A DNA stretch of 64,000 bases from JBMOPD01 sp049323615. Lineage in GTDB: Bacteria; Bacillota; Desulfotomaculia; Desulfotomaculales; Desulfocucumaceae. Location: NCBI GenBank assembly GCA_049323615.1, contig JBMOPD010000023.1, positions 9,239 to 73,238 of the forward strand, written 5' to 3'. Shown piece after piece: positions 1 to 8,978 of the stretch; position 1 is the stretch's first letter; every line of letters starts with the position of its first letter. A model generated the notes under the pieces. The model saw nothing but the letters and a program-made list of their open reading frames with translations, was not told where the DNA came from and did not search any database. The translations under genes and the position numbers were made by a program.

Positions 1-118
1 TGAGCTTTTGCCTGGACAGAAGGCCGTCGATGCGCCTTTTCAGCTGGTTTTCCTTGTAGCCGTTCAGGTCCAGCCGGAAATGAACAAGCATCCTGTGCTT
101 GAATTCATTAAAGTCCAA
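1..118 (-). CDS. cheR: CheR chemotaxis methyltransferase, N-terminal fragment
   Basis: The first 39 codons of a gene that runs off the left edge. The translation contains a segment with Y-K, then QLKRRI and a following leucine-rich turn, which matches the N-terminal helical domain of CheR (the S-adenosylmethionine-dependent enzyme that methylates glutamates of chemoreceptors). I chose the TTG at 118-116 because an AAGGTGA ribosome site lies seven bases before it, inside the end of cheD. The gene follows cheD after two bases, so the two are surely co-transcribed. The catalytic SAM-binding domain is outside the window, so identity rests on the N-terminal domain and context. Confidence 0.75.
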   Translation of the reverse strand, partial: MDFNEFKHRMLVHFRLDLNGYKENQLKRRIDGLLSRQKL

Positions 119-120
119 CC

Positions 121-624
121 TTAAATCACCTTCAACTTGTTGCCCAGTGTACGTATGATCACTTCTCCCGTACTGGTATCCAGGATCATGGTTCTTCCCC
201 GGTTACCGCCAACCTCTTCGGACAGGATAGGTATTCCCATTTGTTTTAATATTTCCCTGGATTTTTCAGTGTTTCTCTGGCCTATATTCAGGGTCATTTT
301 ATCATCAAGTCCGGTAAACATCTGGGCGCCGCCGACCAGCTTGGCCTGCAGCCTGTTTACGAACGCACCCGCCCGCTGCAGCTCCCTGATCATCAGAGGT
401 ATACCCAGGTCCGCAAATTTGGCCGGCTTGTTGACATTATTGAACTGTGCGCTGTCAGGAAGCATCACATGCAACAAACCGCCCACCCTGTGTACCGGAT
501 CATAAAGGCTTACTCCGACACATGACCCCAGCCCCAACGTAATCAGCCGTCCCGGATCCCTGGCAATCTTATAATCTGCTATGCCTACCTGTATTTCAGC
601 ATTTTCCTTTGCCGCCAGTTCCAA
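121..624 (-). CDS. cheD: CheD chemoreceptor glutamine deamidase
   Basis: A 167-residue protein of the usual CheD length. It deamidates glutamines of chemotaxis receptors and, in Bacillus, is regulated by binding CheC. The active-site cysteine is visible at residue 35 in GLGSCVGVSLYDP and the histidine at residue 52 in GGLLHVMLPDS. Translation starts at TTG with a GAGGGGG ribosome site about seven bases upstream. It lies between flgG and cheR at the end of the long rod/hook/export operon. CheC, its usual partner, is not in the window and may lie further left. Confidence 0.95.
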   Translation of the reverse strand: MELAAKENAEIQVGIADYKIARDPGRLITLGLGSCVGVSLYDPVHRVGGLLHVMLPDSAQFNNVNKPAKFADLGIPLMIRELQRAGAFVNRLQAKLVGGAQMFTGLDDKMTLNIGQRNTEKSREILKQMGIPILSEEVGGNRGRTMILDTSTGEVIIRTLGNKLKVI

Positions 625-643
625 TTATCTGCCCCCTCAAAGT

Positions 644-1420
644 TTACTTGCGCAAATTATTGGCCAAACTCCACATTTCGTCAGACATTCTCAGGGCCCG
701 GGCGTTCATCTGGTATGCCCGCTGGGACTCCAGCAATTCCGTCATCTCCACGGCCAGATCTACATTGGATGACTCCAGACTTCTCTGGACAATAGCACCG
801 AAACCTTCCTGGCCCGGCACCCCCTCCTCCTCGGGGCCGGCCGCTTCCGTGGCCGCGTATAGATTTTTACCCAGGGGCTTAAGTCCCTCCGGGTTATTAA
901 AGCTGTAGATGGTGATATCCAGGAGGTCGGTGATTTGACCTCCGGCTTCCCTGGCCCTGACCCTGCCGTTCCCGTCCACCATCAGCTCCTGGCACCCCTC
1001 GGGCACAGTAATCTCCGGGTAAAATCTGTATCCGTCATCGGTGACCAGTTCCCTGTCGGCATTCAGCCTGAAGTTGCCGTTCCGGGTGTAGGCGGCGCTT
1101 CCGTCAGGCATCAATATTTTAAAGAAGCCCCTGCCGTTTATGGCCAGGTCGGTCTCCCGGCCGGTCTCCCGTAAGACGCCCTGTTCAAAATTGCGAAAAC
1201 TGCCCACCTGCCGGGACCCCGCTCCGTGGAGGGGCTTGGCGCCGGAGGCTTTCACCGGCCTTCCGGACACCGCCATCCTGGTGTAGACCAGGTCGGCAAA
1301 GGACGGCTTTTCCGTTTTGAATCCGTCTGTATTTACTCCCGCTATGTTGTTGGCCGTGGTGTCGATTCTGGCCTGCTGCACATTAATGCCGGCGGCGCTG
1401 TTCTTCAGTGATTTGATCAC
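644..1420 (-). CDS. flgG: Flagellar distal rod protein FlgG (FlhP type)
   Basis: A 258-residue rod/hook family protein. The N terminus carries the family signature with DTTANNIAGVNTDGFK (about residues 20-35), and the C terminus ends with the SNVDLAVEMTELLESQRAY motif that forms the D0 coiled coil. These are axial proteins exported by the flagellar type III system. It starts at GTG with GGTGAAG upstream and is separated by one base from its paralogue at 1422. In Bacillus-type genomes such tandem copies (FlhO/FlhP) make the proximal and distal rod. The exact FlgF/FlgG split is inferred from order. Confidence 0.9.
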   Translation of the reverse strand: MIKSLKNSAAGINVQQARIDTTANNIAGVNTDGFKTEKPSFADLVYTRMAVSGRPVKASGAKPLHGAGSRQVGSFRNFEQGVLRETGRETDLAINGRGFFKILMPDGSAAYTRNGNFRLNADRELVTDDGYRFYPEITVPEGCQELMVDGNGRVRAREAGGQITDLLDITIYSFNNPEGLKPLGKNLYAATEAAGPEEEGVPGQEGFGAIVQRSLESSNVDLAVEMTELLESQRAYQMNARALRMSDEMWSLANNLRK

Positions 1421-1421
1421 C

Positions 1422-2201
1422 TTACTTCACCGTCCCCACCCGGTTTATGGCGCTGTCCAGCAGCCCGTCCTGGGCCTGGACAAGTTTTTGGCTTGCCTCG
1501 TAAGCCCTCATTATTTCAATCATGTTTACCATTTCGGCCGAAACGTCAACATTGGAATTCTCCAGGTACCTCTGGGACACTCCCGGGCTGGCGGCGGCCG
1601 TACCCTCCCCCGCCGGGGCGCTGAAATAGCCGTCCCCCTCTTTGGCCAGCCTGGTTTTGTCCGGGAATTCAACAATCATCAGCCTGATCTCTTCATTGCC
1701 GGCTGTGGTCACGACGCCCTCGGGATTCACCGTGAAGCTTCCGCTGCCCACCTGGACAGGGCCGCCCTCCCCCATTATGCGGTGGCCCCTGGAGTCCACC
1801 AGGTACCCTTCGGCGTCCCGGTGCAGTTCACCATCCCGGGAATAGAGGACCCGGGCCCGGCCTTTCTCCTGCACCTCAAAGGCGAAGAAGCCTTCCCCCG
1901 ACAGGGCCAGGTCGGTTTCCTTGCCCGTTTCACGCAATATGCCGGAGCTGTGGTCGGTATAAACCCCGGTCACGGCAACTCCCTGGTTGGTGCGGCCCAC
2001 CGGCGCCCAAACGCCCGTACCGAACCCGCCCACATTCACCCGGACTTTCTCCTGGAGCATAAGATCCGGGAAAGAAGCCGACTGCACCCTGTCCTGTTTA
2101 AAGCCTGTGGTGGAAACATTGGCCAGGTTGTTGGTGGTGGTGTCCATCCGCGCCTGTAATACCCCCATCCCCGAGGCTGCAGTGAAAATACCCCTGATCA
2201 T
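1422..2201 (-). CDS. flgF: Flagellar rod protein FlgF (FlhO type)
   Basis: A 259-residue axial protein with the rod/hook signature TTTNNLANVSTTGFKQDR near residues 21-38 and the C-terminal SNVDVSAEMVNMIEIMRAYE motif. It is the paralogue of the next gene, with only one base between them. The pair sits immediately after the sigma-28 gene, the same place as in several Clostridia. A proline/alanine-rich stretch near residue 200 separates the D1 and C-terminal segments. Function as a rod subunit follows from the family; which rod segment it forms is inference. Confidence 0.9.
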   Translation of the reverse strand: MIRGIFTAASGMGVLQARMDTTTNNLANVSTTGFKQDRVQSASFPDLMLQEKVRVNVGGFGTGVWAPVGRTNQGVAVTGVYTDHSSGILRETGKETDLALSGEGFFAFEVQEKGRARVLYSRDGELHRDAEGYLVDSRGHRIMGEGGPVQVGSGSFTVNPEGVVTTAGNEEIRLMIVEFPDKTRLAKEGDGYFSAPAGEGTAAASPGVSQRYLENSNVDVSAEMVNMIEIMRAYEASQKLVQAQDGLLDSAINRVGTVK

Positions 2202-2258
2202 TTATTGCCCCCCTTATGTTTTCGAGTTGTTTGATTATAAACCTTAAGCCCGCGGTCC

Positions 2259-3005
2259 TCAGCTAAATTTTTCGGCTATCATTTTCCTCAATCTTTCAAT
2301 GGTGCGCCCGTGCAGCTGGCATACCCTGGATTCGGAAACCTCCAGCACCAGCCCTATTTCCTTTAAGGTAAGCCCCTCCTGGTAGTACAGCGCCAGCAGC
2401 AGCTGTTCTTTTTCGGGCAGGGACTTAATGGCCTCGGCCAGCATTTTTTTACCCTCCTCTTCAATCACTATATCGAAGGGATCGGGGCTTTCCGGGTCCC
2501 GGACCAGGTCGCTCAGCCTGACAGATTCCCCGTCCACCACCGGCATGCTTTCGTCCAGGGACAGGGCAAAAGCCCGGTAATAGTGTGATTCCAGCTTCCT
2601 CAGCTCCGGCAGGGTCAGTCCCAATTCCCCGGCCAGGGTTTCCTCGCTGACTCTCCCATCCCTTTCCAGCCTCTCCCTGGCCGTTTTCAGTTCTTGCAGC
2701 TTTTGCCACAGGGAGCGGGGCAGCCAGTTGGCCTTCCGGATTTCGTCAATCATGGAGCCCCTGATTCGCCTGTAGGCATAGGTTTCAAAATCTATACCCA
2801 TATCCGGATCAAATTTTTCCACAGCCTCCACCAGGCCGAACAACCCGCAGCTTTCCAGGTCCTCCTGGGTCATAAAGGAAGGAAGGCGTATCGCCAGCCT
2901 TCCGGCAAGATATTTGACAAGCCAGAGATATGACATTACCAGTTCGTTTCTAAGCAGTTCGCTTTTTGTCCGTTTATACTCTTTCCAGATATCTTCACCG
3001 GCCAT
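2259..3005 (-). CDS. fliA: Flagellar sigma factor sigma-28 (FliA/SigD)
   Basis: A 248-residue group 3 sigma factor. Region 2 is seen around residues 25-90 (YLWLVKYLAGRL, then LESCGLFGLVEAVEKFDP and TYAYRRIRGSMIDEIR), region 3 around 100-150, and a region 4 helix-turn-helix near the C terminus (LTLKEIGLVLEVSESRVCQLH). It directs RNA polymerase to TAAA-N15-GCCGATAA promoters for flagellin and other late genes. Candidate targets in this window are at 58061-58087, 52218-52244 and 40498-40524. Its anti-sigma factor FlgM is encoded at 57728. The gene lies inside the early operon, so sigma-28 is made together with the basal body. Confidence 0.96.
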   Translation of the reverse strand: MAGEDIWKEYKRTKSELLRNELVMSYLWLVKYLAGRLAIRLPSFMTQEDLESCGLFGLVEAVEKFDPDMGIDFETYAYRRIRGSMIDEIRKANWLPRSLWQKLQELKTARERLERDGRVSEETLAGELGLTLPELRKLESHYYRAFALSLDESMPVVDGESVRLSDLVRDPESPDPFDIVIEEEGKKMLAEAIKSLPEKEQLLLALYYQEGLTLKEIGLVLEVSESRVCQLHGRTIERLRKMIAEKFS

Positions 3006-3017
3006 GCCTTTACTCCA

Positions 3018-3665
3018 TCAGCCCTTCTTTTTGCCGCCGCTCCGGTCCAACTGCGCATGCACATACCGGACAATTAAATCCCTGTCTTTTTTTTCCAGCC
3101 TGGAATAACCCAGTCCCAGCTGGTATTCAACCGGGTCCTTCTGATCATTGACAATAACCCTCACCACCCGGCCCTCCGCCTGTACGGGGGTGCATATGTC
3201 CTCGCCCGGCAGGTTAAATCTGACGGACATCAGTGTACCCGGAGCATATATCTGGTCGGAGGAAAACCTCAGGCCATTTCCACTTATATCCATCAAATAA
3301 CCCTTTTTGTACTCCCGGCGATCGTCTCCGGAAAAAGTTTCCGCATAAAATATTTCCAGGTCCACCGGAGCCCGGGGATACTGCCTTAAATCAATCTTCT
3401 CAAACCGGAGGGGCTGTTCGATGGCCAGGGCCTGGCGCCCGAACTTGCCGCGCAGGCCGGATTCAAAGAGGTACCTTACCATCCCGTCCACAAAGGAGAC
3501 TTCCAGTATCCCGTCGCCCTCCAGTTTGATGGCGCCTCTCTTCATTTCGGGCAGTGCAATTAATACCTCGTTGTCGTATATATCAACCACCGTGGCGTTG
3601 TACCATTTTTTCTTCTTTTCATCTGACTTTGCGGCCACCAGAATATTCTGCCCTACATATAACAT
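3018..3665 (-). CDS. PilZ-domain flagellar brake protein (YcgR/YpfA type)
   Basis: A 215-residue cytoplasmic protein with an N-terminal YcgR-like beta-barrel domain (about residues 1-90) and a C-terminal PilZ domain. The cyclic-di-GMP binding motifs are intact: RQYPR at residues 94-98 (RxxxR) and DISGNG at 126-131 (D/NxSxxG). Proteins of this kind bind cyclic-di-GMP and slow or stop the flagellar motor by contacting MotA or the switch. It sits between flhG and fliA in the operon, linking second-messenger control to motility. The C terminus is very basic (GGKKKG). Target partner is inferred from the family. Confidence 0.9.
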   Translation of the reverse strand: MLYVGQNILVAAKSDEKKKKWYNATVVDIYDNEVLIALPEMKRGAIKLEGDGILEVSFVDGMVRYLFESGLRGKFGRQALAIEQPLRFEKIDLRQYPRAPVDLEIFYAETFSGDDRREYKKGYLMDISGNGLRFSSDQIYAPGTLMSVRFNLPGEDICTPVQAEGRVVRVIVNDQKDPVEYQLGLGYSRLEKKDRDLIVRYVHAQLDRSGGKKKG

Positions 3666-3680
3666 GTGACAACCTCCCTG

Positions 3681-4604
3681 TCAGCTGAATAACCTTGCCA
3701 GCCGCCGGATGAAGCCCCTGGCTCCGGACCCCGCTCCCGCCCAGGATCCCGCCTGCTGCTGCCCGGTGGTCAGGTATTTGGCGATCAGTGATATGCTCTG
3801 GCCCGGCAGGCTGTGCGGATAAAACATGCTGAAGGGCTCCTGGTTTTTGACAGCCTGGCTGACCAGCCTGTCTTCCATAATCCAGCCGATGGTATTGACC
3901 CTGATCTGCAGGAACTGGCCCACCACGTTCTCCACTCTCTGGGCCGTCCTGCGGGCCTCCCTTTCATCAACAGCCCTGTTTATAACCAGCATGACCTCTG
4001 AATGGACCTTAAACATGGCCAGCACCTTGATCAGGCTGTATGCGTCGGTCAGTGAGGTGGGTTCGGGAGTAACCACCACGATTACCTCGCTGGCGGCGGC
4101 CACGAAGCCCAGCACATTTTTGGAGATACCGGCCCCGGTGTCGATGATCAGGAAGTCCGCTTCCCGGTCAAAATAGGCCAGGGATTCGATAAGCCGCTGG
4201 CGCCTGGCGCTGTCCAGGTTGGCCAGTTCCAGGAATCCGGAACCGCCCGAAACCAGCTTTACCCCGCAGGGTCCCGGAATGACTATATCCTCCATGTCCT
4301 TATCACCGTAAAGGCAGTCAAAAAGCGTGCTCGGAGGGGTGATGCCCATCAAAACCTCGGCGTTGGCCAGCCCCAGGTCGGCGTCAAAGATAACCACCCG
4401 CTGGCCCATTGCCGCCAGGGTGATGGCCAGGTTCACCACCAGGCTGGTTTTGCCCACACCGCCCTTGCCGCTGGAAACCGCGATCACCCTGGCCGGAGCA
4501 CAATTCAACTCTTCTTCCGGCGGTACGGCAAACAAGCGGCTGTCACCGGAGGACTTTATTATCCTTGGCGTTTTAGGCTCGGATCTGGAAGCCCTGTTCC
4601 ACAT
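3681..4604 (-). CDS. flhG: Flagellar number regulator FlhG (YlxH/FleN), MinD-like ATPase
   Basis: A 307-residue MinD/ParA-family ATPase. The deviant Walker A motif SGKGGVGKTS is at about residues 45-54, followed by DADLGLANAEV and IDTGAGISKNV. FlhG controls flagellar number and position by stimulating the GTPase FlhF. I chose ATG at 4604 because GGGAGGTG lies nine bases upstream; the GTG twelve bases earlier would overlap the ribosome site itself. The start lies inside the end of flhF (32-base overlap), so the pair is translationally coupled. The N-terminal 35 residues are basic and correspond to the FlhF-activating segment (by family analogy). Confidence 0.95.
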   Translation of the reverse strand: MWNRASRSEPKTPRIIKSSGDSRLFAVPPEEELNCAPARVIAVSSGKGGVGKTSLVVNLAITLAAMGQRVVIFDADLGLANAEVLMGITPPSTLFDCLYGDKDMEDIVIPGPCGVKLVSGGSGFLELANLDSARRQRLIESLAYFDREADFLIIDTGAGISKNVLGFVAAASEVIVVVTPEPTSLTDAYSLIKVLAMFKVHSEVMLVINRAVDEREARRTAQRVENVVGQFLQIRVNTIGWIMEDRLVSQAVKNQEPFSMFYPHSLPGQSISLIAKYLTTGQQQAGSWAGAGSGARGFIRRLARLFS

Positions 4605-5811
4605 ACCGGTCAACACCTCCCAGCAGAAGGCCGGCCAGTTTTTTGGGGTTAACCGCCGCTATATCGTCTGGCACGTTTTGCCCGTAAGCCACGAAGGCCA
4701 CCGGCACTCCCATCCGGCAGACAACATTGAGGATGGACCCGCAGGTGTCGGTTTCATCAAGTCTGGTAAAAATAAACCTGGTATATCCGATCTTCTGGTA
4801 CTCGGCGGCGGTCTTCATGATGTCGGCGCCCTTGGTGGCCGAACTGAGCACCAGAAAGATTTCCTGGCTGCCCGCCAGGGGCTGCAGCAGGCTGTTTAAT
4901 TTCAACATCATGCCGGTATTTCTCCAGTTGACCCCCACGGTGTCGATAAAGACCATGTCCTTGTCGGAGTGCCTGCCCACCAGCCTGACCAGTTCCTCCC
5001 GGCCCGCCGCGCATTCCACCGGGGCGTCAATCAGCCCGCCGTAATATTTCAGCACTTCGGTGTTGCCCGGCAGCCGGCCGTTCTGGCCGGCGGAAATAAG
5101 AACAACCTTTTTGTTTTCATACACTTTATAGTGTGTGGCCAGTTTGGCCAGGGTAACCGTCTTGCCGGCCCCCGAGGGCCCCACAAAGGCGCATATCCTG
5201 TGCTGCGGCAGGGGCCTGTAGGCCGGCTCCAGCAGCCTGGCCACCTTGCCCTTGAGAAAAATCATGTAAGCCTCAAATAAATCACAGACCTCTTCCTGGC
5301 CCCTCGCCGCCTCGTGAAGGCCGTTCACCAGGCTTTCCACGATGCTTTCGTGAATCTCCAGGCTGGAAAGAATTTTTTTCCATTGTTGATTTATTTCTCT
5401 ATTAATGTGGAAATTACCTTCATTTTTCAAAATCATGTCGAAAGGAACTTCCGGGCGCCTGCCCCCCTGCCAGTTCCTCCCGTCGTGGCCGTACGGGTAA
5501 CCATATCCCTCCCGGCCCTCCCGGTAGAATCCCCTCCTTACCCCGTTGGTATCGAATTCCTTCAGCAGCGACAGGAGCTTTTTAGCGCTCTGCTCGCTGC
5601 CTTCGGCAAGCCTCCGGGAGCCGGTACCGGCGGTGCTTTTATGATCGTCCAGGGCGGCGGTTACCTCCAGCAGCCGGGGGGCAAAGAAATCAAACAGGCT
5701 CTTGCGCGGCAGTCTGTAATTGCTGATGATCACGGCGTCGGGACCGAGGTCCTCCCGGATCAATTTCAGCGCTTCATTCATGTCCTTGACGATATACTTT
5801 TTTATCTTCAA
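4573..5811 (-). CDS. flhF: SRP-type GTPase FlhF, flagellar placement
   Basis: A 412-residue protein with a short basic N-terminal domain (LIREDLGPDAVIIS, residues 18-30), a linker rich in glycine and arginine (about 90-122), and an SRP-family NG GTPase domain. The P-loop GPSGAGKT is at 211-218, and FIDTVG gives the G3 switch motif. FlhF recruits the first basal-body parts to the right membrane site. Start is TTG at 5811, overlapping the flhA stop as TTGA; the conserved N terminus begins exactly there. The next gene flhG is its regulator and overlaps the 3-prime end. Confidence 0.95.
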   Translation of the reverse strand: MKIKKYIVKDMNEALKLIREDLGPDAVIISNYRLPRKSLFDFFAPRLLEVTAALDDHKSTAGTGSRRLAEGSEQSAKKLLSLLKEFDTNGVRRGFYREGREGYGYPYGHDGRNWQGGRRPEVPFDMILKNEGNFHINREINQQWKKILSSLEIHESIVESLVNGLHEAARGQEEVCDLFEAYMIFLKGKVARLLEPAYRPLPQHRICAFVGPSGAGKTVTLAKLATHYKVYENKKVVLISAGQNGRLPGNTEVLKYYGGLIDAPVECAAGREELVRLVGRHSDKDMVFIDTVGVNWRNTGMMLKLNSLLQPLAGSQEIFLVLSSATKGADIMKTAAEYQKIGYTRFIFTRLDETDTCGSILNVVCRMGVPVAFVAYGQNVPDDIAAVNPKKLAGLLLGGVDRYVEQGFQIRA

Positions 5812-7880
5812 TTAAGCACCACCGTCCCCACTACCTCCACCTCCGCACTGGGGGAGATTTCGTTCAGGGATAGAATGGCCAAAGCGGGCAGGTGCCTCCC
5901 GGCAAATCTCCTCAGGGGCATTCTGGCCCGCGGGGAACAGAGAATTACCGGGGACGCGCCCTTTAACGAAACCTTTTCCGCCGATTCCGCGATGGCGTCT
6001 AAAATCTGCCTGGCCAGCCCCGGCTCCAGCACCGGGTAATTGCCCAGCTGGGTAGGCTGAATGGAATCCACTATGGCCTGTTCAACCTTGGGATGAAGGG
6101 TGATCACTTCCAGCTTGTTTTCACTGTTCACGTACTGCCTGCATATCGTCCTGGCCATGGCCTGCCGCACGTGATCGGTAATAAAGTCGGTATCCCTGTT
6201 CATGCGCACACCATCGGCAATGGCCTCCAGAATGGAGACCAGGTCCCTTATGGGCACCTTTTCGCGCAGCAAATTCTGCAGCACCTTCTGGATATCCCCC
6301 AGGGAAATAACGTCCGGAGTAAGGTCTTCCAGTACCGCCGGGTCCTTTTCCCTGACCATGTCCAGCAGTTCCTTGACCTCCTGCCTGCCCAGCAGGTGGT
6401 CGGAGTTGTTCTTTATGAACTCGGTAAGGTGGGTAACCAGCACGGTGGAGCCGTCAACCACCGTCATACCCGTCAGTTCGGCCTTCTCTTTCTGCGACGG
6501 GTGAATCCACCAGGCCGAAAGCCCGAAGGTGGGCTCCCTGGTTGGTATCCCTTCCACAGCCTCTTTCCCGGCAGGATCCATGGCCAGGTAATAGCCCGGC
6601 ATAATTTCACCGGAGGCGCTTTCCTCGCCCCTCAGTTTAAACACGTAACCATTGGGGGAAAGCTGCAAATTGTCCCTGATCCTGATGGGGCGCACAAAAA
6701 TACCCATTTCCGCTGCGCACTGCCGGCGCACCGCGGACAGCCTGCTCAGCAGATCCCCGCCCTGGCTCTCGTCGGTCAGGGGGATGAGGTTATAGCCAAT
6801 TTCTATCTGCAGGGGATCAACCTGGAAGAAAGCCGTAACGCTTTCGGGCTCCTTCTTCTGCTGGGCCTTGGCCCGGGCGGCCGCCTCTTCCCTGGCCATC
6901 TCCTTCAGCCGGCTGCTTCTGGTCAACCTGTAGGCCACAAAGGCCGTTCCGGCGGCCATGGCCAAAAACAGTACGTTGGGCATGGCCGGGATCAGTCCCA
7001 GTATGAACAGTATACCGGCCACCAGAAAAATAATCTTGGGAAAGCGGGTAAATTGAAAGGCCATCTCGCTGCCGAAACTGCTGTCCGAGGTGGCCCGGGT
7101 CACCAGTATGCCGGCCGAGGTGGATATCAGCAGCGCCGGAACCTGGGCCACCAGGCCGTCGCCGATGGTCAATACGGTGTAGACCTGAAGGGCCTCGCTG
7201 ACCGGCATACCCATCTGTATCAGGCCGATGGCGATCCCCCCCACGATATTGATCAGGGTGATCAGTATGCCGGCGATGGCGTCGCCACGGACAAACTTGC
7301 TGGCGCCGTCCATGGCCCCGAAAAAATCGGCCTCCCGCTGCAGTTTCCTCCTTCTTTCCCGGGCCTCGGATTCGCTGATCAGCCCGGAGTTAAAGTCGGC
7401 GTCAATGCTCATCTGCTTGCCCGGCATGGCGTCCAGGGTAAACCTGGCCGCCACCTCGGCCACCCTGCCGGCGCCGTTGGTTATAACCACAAACTGTATT
7501 ATGGTGATAATGACAAAAACAATAAAGCCCACCACAAAGTTGTTCCCCGCCACGAAGGTGCCGAAGGCCTGGATTACCTCCCCGGCCTGGGCCTGCCCCA
7601 GAATCAGCCTGGTGGAAGATATGTTCAGGGCCAGGCGGTACAGTGTGGTTACCAGCAGCAGGGCGGGAAATATGGAAAACTGCAGCGGTTCCGTCGTAAA
7701 CATGGTGATCAGCAGTATTAACAATCCCAGGCTGATGCTGATCCCCAGCAGGATGTCCAGCATAAAGGGAGGCAGGGGTATGATGATCATGAGCAGTATG
7801 CCTATGATCAGGGCCGCTACCACCAGGTCGGTATGTTTTTTTATCCCTCCTAAAATTGACGGGGGGGCTGCAGGAGGCAT
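5808..7880 (-). CDS. flhA: Flagellar export gate protein FlhA
   Basis: A 690-residue type III export gate component. The first ~330 residues carry about eight membrane segments, including the conserved cytoplasmic loop with FVRGDAIAGI; the C-terminal half is the soluble domain that forms the nine-membered ring and docks chaperone-substrate complexes. It starts at ATG with GGAGGG upstream and directly follows flhB. Length and order are typical. It acts in the membrane inside the MS ring with FlhB, FliP, FliQ and FliR. Confidence 0.97.
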   Translation of the reverse strand: MPPAAPPSILGGIKKHTDLVVAALIIGILLMIIIPLPPFMLDILLGISISLGLLILLITMFTTEPLQFSIFPALLLVTTLYRLALNISSTRLILGQAQAGEVIQAFGTFVAGNNFVVGFIVFVIITIIQFVVITNGAGRVAEVAARFTLDAMPGKQMSIDADFNSGLISESEARERRRKLQREADFFGAMDGASKFVRGDAIAGILITLINIVGGIAIGLIQMGMPVSEALQVYTVLTIGDGLVAQVPALLISTSAGILVTRATSDSSFGSEMAFQFTRFPKIIFLVAGILFILGLIPAMPNVLFLAMAAGTAFVAYRLTRSSRLKEMAREEAAARAKAQQKKEPESVTAFFQVDPLQIEIGYNLIPLTDESQGGDLLSRLSAVRRQCAAEMGIFVRPIRIRDNLQLSPNGYVFKLRGEESASGEIMPGYYLAMDPAGKEAVEGIPTREPTFGLSAWWIHPSQKEKAELTGMTVVDGSTVLVTHLTEFIKNNSDHLLGRQEVKELLDMVREKDPAVLEDLTPDVISLGDIQKVLQNLLREKVPIRDLVSILEAIADGVRMNRDTDFITDHVRQAMARTICRQYVNSENKLEVITLHPKVEQAIVDSIQPTQLGNYPVLEPGLARQILDAIAESAEKVSLKGASPVILCSPRARMPLRRFAGRHLPALAILSLNEISPSAEVEVVGTVVLN

Positions 7881-7913
7881 ATACTTCCCTCCAAGTCTTA
7901 ACCCAAGGAATTC

Positions 7914-8978
7914 TTATAAATAAGATTTGCTTTTAAGCTTAAGCACCATAGCCAGGACCTCGGCCACGGCCTGGTAAAGCTCCACCGGTATTTCCCTCCC
8001 GATATCCGCCTGCTGGAAAAGTGACCGGGCCAGGGGAGGGTTTTCCACCACCGGAACACCGTTTTCCCTGGCTATCTCCTTCAACCTGAGGGCAATGTCG
8101 CCGGCTCCCTTGGCTGCAACGACGGGGGCGGCGGTTACCCCTTCCTCGTACCTTAAAGCCACCGCATAGTGGATGGGGTTGGTGACAACCACCGTGGCCC
8201 TGGGAACCTCCTGCCTGATGCGGTTCATGGCCACTTCCCGCTGCCTCCGGCGGAGCCATCCTTTTATCTGGGGATCCCCTTCGGTATGCTTGTATTCATC
8301 CTTTACCTCCTGCTTTGTCATGCGCATGCTCTTCAGAAAACTGTAGCGCTGGTAGTAGAAGTCGGCCACGGCCAGGACAAGGTAGGCCCCGCCCCCCGCC
8401 ACGGCCACCACCATAATCACGGTCATTACCTCAATCATTTCCTGGGCCGGATTTTTGAAGTAAACCAGCAGCATTTGGGGAACATATTTGGCCGCCACCA
8501 GGTAAATGACCACACCCACCACAACAACCTTGAGAATGGTTTTGACCAGCTCAAACAGGCTGTTGACACTGAATATTCTTTTAAAGCCCTCCAGCGGGTT
8601 GATCCGGTCCAACCTGGCCTTGAGCGCCTCGGGCGCCAGCAGGAATCCGCTCTGCATAACATTGGACAGCACGGCGAAAGCTATGGTAACCAGCAGAACC
8701 GGGGCAAAGATTAAAAACATTTCCCATATACTCTGCACCAGCGCCCGGTAAAGGCTCTGGTCCGGCAATCCGAAAGAGAAACAGTTGGTAAAGTACCATG
8801 AAAGGTGTCTTTCCAGGGAGCCGACCACATTCTGGCTGATTGCGTAGAAAAAGCCCACAGCCGCCATCAATACTACCGCGGCGGACAGGTCCCTGCTTTT
8901 GGCCACCTGCCCCTTTTTCCTGGCCTCCTGCAGCCTCCTCGGGGTTGGCAGTTCGGTTTTTTCCTGCCCTTCAGCCAC
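7914..8978 (-). CDS. flhB: Flagellar export switch protein FlhB with NPIH in place of NPTH
   Basis: A 354-residue membrane protein with about four membrane segments (residues 30-210) and a cytoplasmic C-terminal domain. FlhB normally cleaves itself between N and P of a conserved NPTH sequence, which lets the export machine change from rod/hook to filament substrates. Here the bases at 8166-8188 clearly encode NPIH (residues 267-270), so the threonine is isoleucine. Everything around it (VVVTN, HYAVALRY) is normal. It starts at GTG and overlaps the fliR end by eight bases. Whether the substitution affects cleavage is unknown to me. Confidence 0.95.
   Translation of the reverse strand: MAEGQEKTELPTPRRLQEARKKGQVAKSRDLSAAVVLMAAVGFFYAISQNVVGSLERHLSWYFTNCFSFGLPDQSLYRALVQSIWEMFLIFAPVLLVTIAFAVLSNVMQSGFLLAPEALKARLDRINPLEGFKRIFSVNSLFELVKTILKVVVVGVVIYLVAAKYVPQMLLVYFKNPAQEMIEVMTVIMVVAVAGGGAYLVLAVADFYYQRYSFLKSMRMTKQEVKDEYKHTEGDPQIKGWLRRRQREVAMNRIRQEVPRATVVVTNPIHYAVALRYEEGVTAAPVVAAKGAGDIALRLKEIARENGVPVVENPPLARSLFQQADIGREIPVELYQAVAEVLAMVLKLKSKSYL

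Noticed and set aside
6093..7721. 542-codon open frame on the plus strand
   Set aside because: It is fully antisense to flhA, rich in Gly, His and Gln as mirror frames of GC-rich genes are, and has no family match.
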